Source of the DNA: Actinomadura graeca
Lineage (GTDB): Bacteria; Actinomycetota; Actinomycetes; Streptosporangiales; Streptosporangiaceae
Length of the DNA stretch: 64,000 nt
Assembly: GCF_019175365.1 (NCBI RefSeq)
Contig: NZ_CP059572.1
Span: 3,782,001-3,846,000, forward strand
Reading direction: 5' to 3'
Below the pieces are notes generated by a model, which made no database searches, had not been told where the DNA came from, and was given only the letters and a program-made list of their open reading frames with translations. This document shows positions 16,219 through 23,387 of the stretch, piece after piece; positions within the stretch are counted from its first letter, which is position 1; every line of letters begins with the position of its first letter. The position numbers and the translations under genes were made by a program.

Positions 16219-17070
16219 TTGCCTAACTCCCCGGTGCTCCGGCGCGCGGCGATCCCCGCCTCTGTCACGGCCGCCGCCCTCGCCGCGTTCGCGCTCGCGG
16301 CCACACCCGCCCACGCCGCCGCCGTGCGGGTGTCCCCCACGTCCGGCGTGAACCCCGCCGGGCAGACGGTCACGGTGAGTGGTTCCGGCTTCGACGCCGA
16401 CCGCAACAACGGCTTCGGCGTCTACGTCGTGTTCGGGCCCCGGCGCGCCGACTGGGTGACCGACTCCAACGCCTACCTCGCGGCCCGATGGGTGCACCGC
16501 GGCGCGTCCGGAAGCGGCGGGCAGGCGCCGATGAGCTCCTCCGGAGGCTTCTCGGTCAGCCTCTCGGTGAAGGCCAAGTACACCGACGGCAGCGGCAGGA
16601 AGGTCGACTGCCTGAAGACCCAGTGCTACGTCATGACCATGGCGGCGCACGGCGTCCCCGACCGCAGCCAGGATACCGCCACCCCGATCCGCTTCACGGG
16701 CTCCGGCCCCGGATCGGGGGGCGGGACGGGTTCCGGCGGCGGGGCGGGGACGGGCGGCTCGTCCGGCACCGGTACGGGCGGTGGGACGTCCTCCGGGTCG
16801 GGGACGGGCGCACAGGGCGGGGCGGGCGGGTCCGCTCCGGCCGGCGGCCCGTCCAGCACCGCGTCCGGCGCGCCCTCAGCGGTGGCGGCGCCGGGCGCGG
16901 TGTCCCCGGACGGCCTGTCCCCCGCGGGCGCGTTCGAGCAGACGCCCTCCGGCGGGCGGGCCGGATCGCCGTGGCCGTTCTGGGCCGTGACCGGAGCCGC
17001 CGTCCTCGCCGTGCCGGCCGCCCGGCACGTCGCCCGCCGCCGTGGGGCCCACCGGCGGAACCCGTCATGA
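16219..17070 (+). CDS. Membrane-anchored neocarzinostatin-like surface protein
   Basis: 283 residues from a TTG start with AGAGG 6 nt upstream. Signal peptide (to AHAAA, about residue 34), an Ig-fold domain (about 35-155) with VSPTSGVNPAGQTVTVSGSGF, then KYTDGSGRKVDCLKTQCYV and MAAHGVPDRSQD. The Cys pair CLKTQC matches the second disulfide loop of neocarzinostatin. A Gly/Ser/Thr-rich linker of about 90 residues can span the cell wall and is followed by a C-terminal helix (WPFWAVTGAAVLAVPAA) and a basic tail. It is about 60% alike in the domain to 17156-18145. Probably a heme or hemoprotein-binding surface component. Conserved Tyr and His (CYVMTMAAHG) are candidate ligands. Confidence 0.75.
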   Translation: MPNSPVLRRAAIPASVTAAALAAFALAATPAHAAAVRVSPTSGVNPAGQTVTVSGSGFDADRNNGFGVYVVFGPRRADWVTDSNAYLAARWVHRGASGSGGQAPMSSSGGFSVSLSVKAKYTDGSGRKVDCLKTQCYVMTMAAHGVPDRSQDTATPIRFTGSGPGSGGGTGSGGGAGTGGSSGTGTGGGTSSGSGTGAQGGAGGSAPAGGPSSTASGAPSAVAAPGAVSPDGLSPAGAFEQTPSGGRAGSPWPFWAVTGAAVLAVPAARHVARRRGAHRRNPS

Positions 17071-17084
17071 CCGGGACACCCCTC

Positions 17085-17138
17085 TTGATCTGCGGCGGCA
17101 CTCCTGTACAGTCCCGATCTTAGGTAAGCCTTACCTAA
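17085..17138 (+). promoter_or_regulatory. Promoter plus perfect DtxR/IdeR-like box
   Basis: TTGATC (17085-17090), 16 nt, TACAGT (17107-17112), then TTAGGTAAGCCTTACCTAA at 17120-17138. The box is a perfect 9-bp inverted repeat around one central base and should overlap the transcription start. It lies 18 nt before the ATG at 17156. Confidence 0.82.
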
Positions 17139-17155
17139 GTTTTCGAGAGGAACCG

Positions 17156-18145
17156 ATGTCCAGACGCAAGACGAGGGCGACCGTGCGGCTCGCCCGCGGC
17201 GCGGCCCTGCTCGCCGCCGCCGGGCTGACCACGATCGGGCTCGGCGCCGCCCCGGCGCTCGCGGCCGGTCCCGCGACCACCGTCACCCCCGCGACCGGGG
17301 CCGACCCCGAGGGCGCGACCCTCACCGTCCACGGCAGCGGGTTCAACGCCAACGCCAACAACGGCCTCGGCGTCTACGCCGTGTTCGGGCCGAAGGGCCC
17401 CGACTACGCCACCAACGCGAACGCCTACCAGGCGTCCAAGTGGGTGCACAAAGGGGCCACTCCCAGCGCCGGGCAGGCCGTCATGAACGCCGACGGCACC
17501 TTCGACCTCACCTTCACCGGCATCAAGGCCACGTACACCGACGGCGACGGCAAGCAGGTCGACTGCCTGAAGACGCAGTGCTACGTCATCACGATGGCGG
17601 CGCACGGCCTGCCCGACCGCAGCCAGGACAGCTTCACCCCCGTCACGTTCACCGGCGGGGAGAATCCCGGCCCGGGCCCCGGCCCCGGCACCCCCGCGGG
17701 GACGGGACAGCAGAAGCTGTCCACCAAGGTCGCCAACGGGGCGCTCACCCTCGCCCTGGCCGGTGACAGCGCCGAGCTGAGCGCGGTGGCGCCCGGCAAG
17801 CACTCCACCGGCGCGCTACGCGCCGCGACCGTCACCGACGCACGCGGCACCCAGGCGGGCTGGAGCCTCGTCGGCGAGGTCACCGACTTCGGCCGCGCGG
17901 CGGGCGGGACGATCCCGGCGGCCGGGCTCGCCTGGTCCCCGACCGCGCGTGTCGTGGACGACGGCTCGCAGGGCACGGTCACCCCCGGCGCGGCGGGCAC
18001 CCTCGGGGCGCCCCGTACGCTCGCGTCGTCGGCCGCCGGATCCAGCGGCGGCGTGTTCGAGGCCGGCGCCGGACTGGACCTCAGCGTCCCGGCGGGCACC
18101 GCGCCCGGCGACTACACGGCCACCCTCACCCTGACCCTGTCCTAA
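17156..18145 (+). CDS. Secreted neocarzinostatin-like protein with C-terminal WxL-like domain
   Basis: 329 residues from ATG 17156 (GAGAGG upstream). Signal peptide to about residue 38. The Ig-fold domain (about 40-155) repeats the island's motif: VTPATGADPEGATLTVHGSGF, YTDGDGKQVDCLKTQCYV and MAAHGLPDRSQD. A Gly/Pro linker follows. Residues about 175-329 resemble a WxL cell-wall domain: TDARGTQAGWSLVGEVTDF carries the first W-x-L, and the end (DYTATLTLTLS) matches the second motif YxxxLTWxL with Leu for Trp. There is no membrane helix, so attachment would be non-covalent, fitting the DUF916 protein encoded next. It probably captures heme at the wall under iron limitation. Confidence 0.75.
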   Translation: MSRRKTRATVRLARGAALLAAAGLTTIGLGAAPALAAGPATTVTPATGADPEGATLTVHGSGFNANANNGLGVYAVFGPKGPDYATNANAYQASKWVHKGATPSAGQAVMNADGTFDLTFTGIKATYTDGDGKQVDCLKTQCYVITMAAHGLPDRSQDSFTPVTFTGGENPGPGPGPGTPAGTGQQKLSTKVANGALTLALAGDSAELSAVAPGKHSTGALRAATVTDARGTQAGWSLVGEVTDFGRAAGGTIPAAGLAWSPTARVVDDGSQGTVTPGAAGTLGAPRTLASSAAGSSGGVFEAGAGLDLSVPAGTAPGDYTATLTLTLS

Positions 18146-18200
18146 GCCCGGGACCTGAGGGCGAGCCGCCAGGCGAGCCCGCCGGGCCGGGGCCGCAAAG

Positions 18201-18237
18201 GAAGGGGTGGGGATGGTCGAAGCATCCCCACCCCTTC
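18201..18237. terminator. Strong hairpin between WxL and DUF916 genes
   Basis: GAAGGGGTGGGGATG and CATCCCCACCCCTTC are perfect 15-nt arms with a 7-nt loop (GTCGAAG). There is no T-run, but such stems often terminate or stabilise transcripts in actinomycetes. It may give the WxL gene higher expression than the genes after it. Confidence 0.7.
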
Positions 18238-18268
18238 AATCGCAGAGAGTACGCGGAGTCATTTCCTG

Positions 18269-19315
18269 ATGAACGCAAAGCGCGGAGCCGCCGTCGTGGC
18301 CGCGGTGACCGCACTGGCCGCGTCCACGGCCGTCCCGGTACCGGCCTCCGCCCACGCCGGGGCCGCGCCGGTCGCCGCCGGGGGCATCCCTCGTGGCGCC
18401 GCTCGTGGCGCCGCGCCCTCGCCGGACGGGTTCGCCTGGTCGGTCAAGCCCGCCGGTGCCAAGGGGCAGTCGCGGCGCGACTTCTTCGTCTACGCGGTCT
18501 CGCCCGGCCAGCAGGTGCGCGACAAGGTGGTCGTCACGAACATGAGCACGCGGAAGCTGACCTTCCGCGTGTACGCCACCGACGCGTTCAACACCGCGGA
18601 CGGCTCGTTCGCGCTGCTCGCCGCGGACCGCACGGCCACCGACGTCGGCACCTGGATCAGCGTCGCGGGCGCGCCCGCGCGCACCGTCGCGCCCGGCCGC
18701 TCCGCCGGGCTGCCGTTCACGCTGACCGTCCCGCCCGGCGCCACGCCGGGCGACCACTCCGGCGGCGTGATCGCCGCCGTCACCGAGCAGACCACCGGCG
18801 GCCAGGGGCAGCGCGTCAACGTCGACCGCCGGATCGCCGCCCGCGTGTACGCGCGGGTGGACGGCGCTCTCACCTCGTCCCTGCGGGTGGAGGGCCTGAA
18901 GGCCGCGCACGACCGGCCCCTGTTCGGCGGCGGTGACGTGGACGTCACCTACCGGATCCGCAACACGGGGAACGTGCGGCTCGCCGCGACCGCGCGGGCC
19001 GGTGTCAGCGGCCCGTTCGGCACGGGCCTCGGCAGCCCGGCCACGCGGCGGGTCCCCGAGCTGCTGCCCGGCAACGTCTACACCTTCACCGACCGGGTCC
19101 GCGGCGTGTACCCGGCGGGTCCGCTGACCGCGACGCTGCGTCTGACGCCCGCGGCCGCGGCGGACGGCCCGTCCGGCGGCTCCCCGGCGGGAGCGCGGCC
19201 GACCGTCCGGACCACCGGGTGGTGGGCGACGCCGTGGGCGCCGCTCGCGGGGGTCGTGTTCGCCGTCGTCCTCGCCGCGTACCTGGTGCGGCGCCGCCGC
19301 AGGGCCAGGGCATGA
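18269..19315 (+). CDS. DUF916 (WxL-interacting) membrane-anchored protein
   Basis: 348 residues. Signal peptide, then FAWSVKPAGAKGQSRRDFFVYAVSPGQQVRDKVVVTNMSTRKLTFRVYATDAFN, the standard start of DUF916 (PF06030). The central part has PPGATPGDHSGGVIAAV and RVYARVDG, and a second Ig-like unit reads VDVTYRIRNTGNVRL. The C-terminal helix (PWAPLAGVVFAVVLAAYLV) and RRRRR anchor it. In Firmicutes, DUF916 proteins pair with WxL proteins and hold them at the peptidoglycan, so it likely docks the product of 17156-18145. Its ribosome site is weak (GGAG 11 nt away). The stop overlaps the next start (ATGA). Confidence 0.85.
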   Translation: MNAKRGAAVVAAVTALAASTAVPVPASAHAGAAPVAAGGIPRGAARGAAPSPDGFAWSVKPAGAKGQSRRDFFVYAVSPGQQVRDKVVVTNMSTRKLTFRVYATDAFNTADGSFALLAADRTATDVGTWISVAGAPARTVAPGRSAGLPFTLTVPPGATPGDHSGGVIAAVTEQTTGGQGQRVNVDRRIAARVYARVDGALTSSLRVEGLKAAHDRPLFGGGDVDVTYRIRNTGNVRLAATARAGVSGPFGTGLGSPATRRVPELLPGNVYTFTDRVRGVYPAGPLTATLRLTPAAAADGPSGGSPAGARPTVRTTGWWATPWAPLAGVVFAVVLAAYLVRRRRRARA

Positions 19316-20463
19316 GGACGCTGCTGGCGGCGGCGCTGGCCGTCCCGCCGCTCTCCCTCGCGGCGCCCGGCCCGGCCGTCGAGATCGACCGCGCCGAGGC
19401 GCGCGTGGGCGACACCGTCACCGTGGACCTGGCGGCGTGGCCGTCCGGCAACGTGCTGATCGAGCTGTGCGGCAACGGCGGGACGCGCGGCTCGGCCGAC
19501 TGCGCCGTCGCGGCGGCGGCGACCACGTTCGTCGACGCCAAGGGGCGCGGCACGGCGATGGTCACGGTCGTCAGGCCGCCGATCGGCTGCCCGTGCGTGA
19601 TCTCCGTGCGCCCGGTCGCCGGGGGGCGTGCGCGGACGGTCCCGCTGGCGGTCAAGGGCGTTCCGTCCCTGTCGTCCGCGCAGCGCCGCGCCGTGTCCGC
19701 CGCGCCCGTGCGCGACCTCGCCGTCTCGGGGATCCGGGTGACCGGCGGCGGCCCGTGGCCCGCCTGGCTCGGCGGACCCGCGACGCGGACGGTCACCTTC
19801 ACCGTGCGCAACACCGGCGCCGCGCCCGTCACCGACCCGCCGCTCACACTGGCGGCCGGACGCGGCGCCGAGCCCACCGGGATCCTGGACGCGCCGAAGA
19901 TCGGGACGCTGGCGCCCGGGCAGGAGCGGACGTTCTCCGTGCGCGCCCGGCTGCCGGGCCCCGCGTTCGGCCGGTACACGGTCGCCGGGGAGCTGACCGG
20001 CGTCGACCGGCCCGCGCGGTTCACCGCGCGGACCTCGTCCTACCCGTGGGCGCTGCCCGCCCTGATCGTGCTCGCGGCACCCCTCGCCGCCGTCAGGGAG
20101 TTCCGCCGTCCCCGCGGCCGCGCCGGACGCGGGCCCGCCGCGCCGCCGCGCGCCGTCGCCATGAACGAGATCGTCGCCCTGAACGTCGGGCAGTGGCGGC
20201 GGCTGCGCAACCTGTCGAGGTCCGCGCTGGCCGAGGCGCTCACCCCGCTCACCGGGGCGGCGTGGACGGACCGCGACGTCGAGCGCGCGGAGACCTTCGT
20301 CCCGCCCCGGCGGTTCGACGCCGACGAGCTGCTGGCGCTCAGCCGCGCCCTCGACGTCCCGCTGCCGGCGCTCCTGCTCCCGCCGTCCGGCTACGAGATC
20401 GCGCCTCCCGCCGCCCCGGTCGTCGGTTCGGGGCGGGCGCCCGCCGCCGGCCCGTCCGCCTAG
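19312..20463 (+). CDS. Membrane protein: two Ig-like ectodomains, one helix, cytoplasmic HTH-like tail
   Basis: 383 residues from ATG 19312 (ATGA overlap with the DUF916 gene). The short signal is followed by an Ig-like domain with two Cys pairs (VLIELCGNGG...SADC and IGCPC), again neocarzinostatin-like. A CARDB-like domain follows (VRDLAVSGIRV, VTFTVRNTGAAPVTDPPLTL, ERTFSVRARLPG). One helix (WALPALIVLAAPLAAV) leads to a basic segment and about 100 residues reading ALNVGQWRRLRNLSRSALAEAL...DVERAE...ALSRALDVPLPALLL, which has the spacing of an XRE-type helix-turn-helix. This could be a one-component transmembrane regulator sensing heme loading. An internal ATG at 20161 could alternatively express the HTH part alone. 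Confidence 0.65.
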   Translation: MRTLLAAALAVPPLSLAAPGPAVEIDRAEARVGDTVTVDLAAWPSGNVLIELCGNGGTRGSADCAVAAAATTFVDAKGRGTAMVTVVRPPIGCPCVISVRPVAGGRARTVPLAVKGVPSLSSAQRRAVSAAPVRDLAVSGIRVTGGGPWPAWLGGPATRTVTFTVRNTGAAPVTDPPLTLAAGRGAEPTGILDAPKIGTLAPGQERTFSVRARLPGPAFGRYTVAGELTGVDRPARFTARTSSYPWALPALIVLAAPLAAVREFRRPRGRAGRGPAAPPRAVAMNEIVALNVGQWRRLRNLSRSALAEALTPLTGAAWTDRDVERAETFVPPRRFDADELLALSRALDVPLPALLLPPSGYEIAPPAAPVVGSGRAPAAGPSA

Positions 20464-20475
20464 AGAAGGAGAGCC

Positions 20476-21396
20476 ATGGAGCAGGAACCGTTCACCGCCG
20501 AGGTGGTCGCGGCGATAGCCCGCCACATGAACGACGACCACGCCGAGGACTCGGTGCTGATCGTGCGGGCGCTCGGCGGGCAGCCGGCGGCCACGGCCGC
20601 GGTGATGACCGGGATGGACGCCGACGGGATCGACTTCTCCGTCCAGGTGGACGGGCGTCCGGTGCCGGTCCGCATCCCCTTCGGCGAGCGGCTGACGGAG
20701 CGGGCGCAGGTGCGCGCCGAGGTGGTGCGCATGTACGAGAAGGCCCGCGAGGGCCTGCGGTTCTCGGTCAGGTTGCGCACCGCCACCCAGCCCGACCACC
20801 GGGACACCGAGCACTCCCCCTACATGGACGCGCTCGTCGAGGGGCGGCTCTCCAGGGACGAGTACGCGCTGCTGGTCGGGCAGCTCTCCTTCGTCTACGA
20901 CGTCCTGGAACAGGCGGCCGACGCGATGCGCGACGACGAGGTCGCCGGCGCGTTCGACTTCGCCGGTTTCCGCCGCCTGGACGCCCTGCACGCCGACCTG
21001 GAGTTCTTCCACGGGCCGGACTGGCGCGAGCACGTCCGGGCCGACGAGGCGACCCGCCGCTACTGCGACCGGCTCCGCGAGGTGTGCTTCGACTGGGCGG
21101 GGGGCTTCGTCGCCCACCACTACACCCGCTACCTCGGCGACCTGTCCGGCGGGCAGGTCATCGCCCGGCGGCTCAAGGGCGCCTATGGGCTCGACGACGG
21201 CGAGGGCCTGCGCTTCTACCAGTTCACGGGACGGCCGAAGGCGCTGAAGGACCGGTACCGGGTCCTGCTCGACACCGCGCCGTGGGACGAGGCGGAGCGC
21301 GCGCGCATCATCGCCGAGGTGAAGACCGCCTACCGGCTGAACTCGGAGCTGATCACCGCGCTGGGCCGCCGCCTGCCCATCGACCCGGCCGCGTGA
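20476..21396 (+). CDS. hmuO: Heme oxygenase fused to N-terminal DUF2470 domain
   Basis: 306 residues, AGAAGGAG before ATG 20476, 12 nt after the previous gene. Residues about 8-85 (IARHMNDDHAEDSVLIVRALGG, MDADGIDFSV) are a DUF2470 domain, which occurs in heme-utilisation proteins. Residues about 98-306 are a biliverdin-forming heme oxygenase. The proximal ligand is His108 in DHRDTEH, and the distal-helix signature is YLGDLSGGQVIARRLKG. It opens imported heme in the cytosol to biliverdin, CO and Fe(II), completing the path surface proteins - HmuTUV - HmuO. The fusion suggests that DUF2470 delivers or senses heme. Confidence 0.92.
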   Translation: MEQEPFTAEVVAAIARHMNDDHAEDSVLIVRALGGQPAATAAVMTGMDADGIDFSVQVDGRPVPVRIPFGERLTERAQVRAEVVRMYEKAREGLRFSVRLRTATQPDHRDTEHSPYMDALVEGRLSRDEYALLVGQLSFVYDVLEQAADAMRDDEVAGAFDFAGFRRLDALHADLEFFHGPDWREHVRADEATRRYCDRLREVCFDWAGGFVAHHYTRYLGDLSGGQVIARRLKGAYGLDDGEGLRFYQFTGRPKALKDRYRVLLDTAPWDEAERARIIAEVKTAYRLNSELITALGRRLPIDPAA

Positions 21397-21513
21397 CGCG
21401 GTGACTCCGGTGCCGTCCGGGGCTCCGCGGGAATCTCGGATTGGAGCGCGCCATAAGACCGGTTGGGGTGGTTATGAGGCATTCCAGCAGGCCATCGTTC
21501 TAGGCTGTCGCCC

Positions 21514-23235
21514 GTGACCTCAGGGCAGATGGTGATCGACGGCCGCTTCGAGCTGCGGGGACGGCTCGGCAGCGGTGGGATGGGCACGGTCTGGCGCGCG
21601 TTCGACCTCGCCCTGGAGCGCGAGGTCGCGCTGAAGGAGGTGCGGCTCGCCGACACCGAGACCTCCCGGCTCGACCCGGACGTCGTGACGATGCTGCGGG
21701 AGCGGGTGATGCGCGAGGCCCGCGCCCTCGCCCGCATCCACCACCCCAACGTCGTGACCATCCACCACATCGTGGACTCGCCGGACATGCCGCACCCATG
21801 GCTGGTCATGGAGCTCGTCCGCGGGGAGTCCCTGCACGACCGCCTGGAACAGGGGCCGATGCCGCCCGCCGAGGCCGCCGCCGCAGGGCGCGGGATCCTC
21901 GCGGCGCTGCGGGCCGCCCACGCCGCCGGGATCTGCCACCGCGACGTCAAGCCCGCGAACGTCCTCCTGCGGACGGACGGGACGCCCGTCCTCACCGACT
22001 TCGGCATCGCGGTGCTGGAGGAGGCGTCCCGCGTCACCGCCACCGGCGGGCTCGTCGGCTCGCCGGAGTACATCGCGCCCGAGCGGCTGCACGGGCACGA
22101 GGGCAACCCGGCCTCGGACCTGTGGTCGCTCGGCGTGCTGCTGTACGTGGCCGTGGAGGGCCGCAACCCGCTGCGCCGCCCCACCACGGCCGCGACGCTG
22201 GCCGCGGTCATGACGGCGCCGATCCCCCCGGCGCACCGCGCCGGGCCGCTGGGGCCCGTCCTCCAGGCGCTGCTGGTGCGGGAACCCGCCGCCCGCCCGG
22301 CGGGCGACCACCTCGACCACCTGCTCTCCCAGGCCGCCGCGGCGGCAGGCCCGGGGACCGCCACGGGAAAGGGCGCGGCGTCGCCCATGCCGGGGCCGAC
22401 GCCTGTGCCGGGGTCGATGTCGGCGCCCCTGCCGTCGAACCCGTCCCTGCCGTCGATGCAGGGCCCGCCGCCGCCACCGCCCGGCTTCTCGTTCCCCGGC
22501 GGCCCGGGGACGAACCCGAACGCGTTCCCGCCGCCGATCCGGATCACCGACCCGGCGCTGCGGCCGCGGCGCCGGTCGCCGCTGACGACCGTCCTGATCG
22601 CCACCCTGGCCGCCGGGGCGGTCGCGGCGGTCCTGACGACCTTCATCGTCGTCCTGCCGAAGGTCCTGGACGTGCCCGGACGGGTGGCGGCCAGTGGCCG
22701 TCCGAACGGCACGACCCCCGCGGGCGGCACCGGCGGCACGGGCGGGCCGCGCGGCGGTGGCGGCGGCACCACCGAGACCAAGACGCTGCTGACGCCCGCC
22801 GCCATCCGCGGCGTGATCAAGAAGTTCGAGGAGGCGTCGCGCAGCAGGCGGTTCGCCGAGTTCACGGTGTACGAGGAGCGCGCGGACGCCGACGCCCCCG
22901 TCGCCGGGCGCCGCGCCGCCTTCGACAACTACACCTATGAGAAGGGCGCGGACGCCGCCGTCCGCAAGGGCCCGAGCATCGCCATCACCACGGGCGACGC
23001 GAAAGTGGACCTCAACTCCTTCAATTGGGACGCCCTGCCCGCGCTGATGCAGCGGGCCGCGCGCACGCTCAAGGTGCCGAAGCCGACGATGAGGTACGTC
23101 ATCGTCCGGGCCGCGTGGACGTTCAACGGCGACCGGCCCACCATGATGATCTACTTCACGGACGAGTACGACGGCGGCTACCTGGCCGTGAACACCAAGG
23201 GCAAGGTCATCAGCACCGTCCCCGCCGACTCCTGA
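21514..23235 (+). CDS. Receptor-like Ser/Thr protein kinase (PknB family)
   Basis: 573 residues from GTG 21514 (ATG 21529 is an alternative). The kinase domain has GSGGMG (19-24), Lys41, HRDVKPAN (Asp144), DFG (162-164) and APE-like YIAPERL, so it is complete and active. A Pro-rich linker (about 290-350) precedes one membrane helix (LTTVLIATLAAGAVAAVLTTFIVVL). The extracellular part of about 190 residues has no PASTA repeats and is unrecognised. It would sense an outside signal and phosphorylate intracellular proteins. It starts about 117 nt after the heme oxygenase and may be an independent unit. Confidence 0.9.
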   Translation: MTSGQMVIDGRFELRGRLGSGGMGTVWRAFDLALEREVALKEVRLADTETSRLDPDVVTMLRERVMREARALARIHHPNVVTIHHIVDSPDMPHPWLVMELVRGESLHDRLEQGPMPPAEAAAAGRGILAALRAAHAAGICHRDVKPANVLLRTDGTPVLTDFGIAVLEEASRVTATGGLVGSPEYIAPERLHGHEGNPASDLWSLGVLLYVAVEGRNPLRRPTTAATLAAVMTAPIPPAHRAGPLGPVLQALLVREPAARPAGDHLDHLLSQAAAAAGPGTATGKGAASPMPGPTPVPGSMSAPLPSNPSLPSMQGPPPPPPGFSFPGGPGTNPNAFPPPIRITDPALRPRRRSPLTTVLIATLAAGAVAAVLTTFIVVLPKVLDVPGRVAASGRPNGTTPAGGTGGTGGPRGGGGGTTETKTLLTPAAIRGVIKKFEEASRSRRFAEFTVYEERADADAPVAGRRAAFDNYTYEKGADAAVRKGPSIAITTGDAKVDLNSFNWDALPALMQRAARTLKVPKPTMRYVIVRAAWTFNGDRPTMMIYFTDEYDGGYLAVNTKGKVISTVPADS

Positions 23236-23387
23236 CGTCCGCGCGTCCAGGATCTTTCAAGCGACGGCCAAGACACCGCGTGCGGCGGCGCATCGCCGCG
23301 TGCCGCGCCGCCCCCCGGCCGTAGGGTCCCGCAGGCGCGGCCGGGCCGATCCGGAGTGCGGCGCGCCTCCACGCAGAGGGGGACGTC

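Noticed and set aside
15467..18145. HtaA (PF04213) heme-binding domains
   Set aside because: The expected HtaA Trp/Gly pattern was not seen; the Cys loop and strand pattern fit a neocarzinostatin-like Ig fold better.
20161..20463. Independent HTH gene starting at the internal ATG
   Set aside because: No ribosome site precedes it and the frame is continuous with the membrane protein. It is kept as an alternative only.
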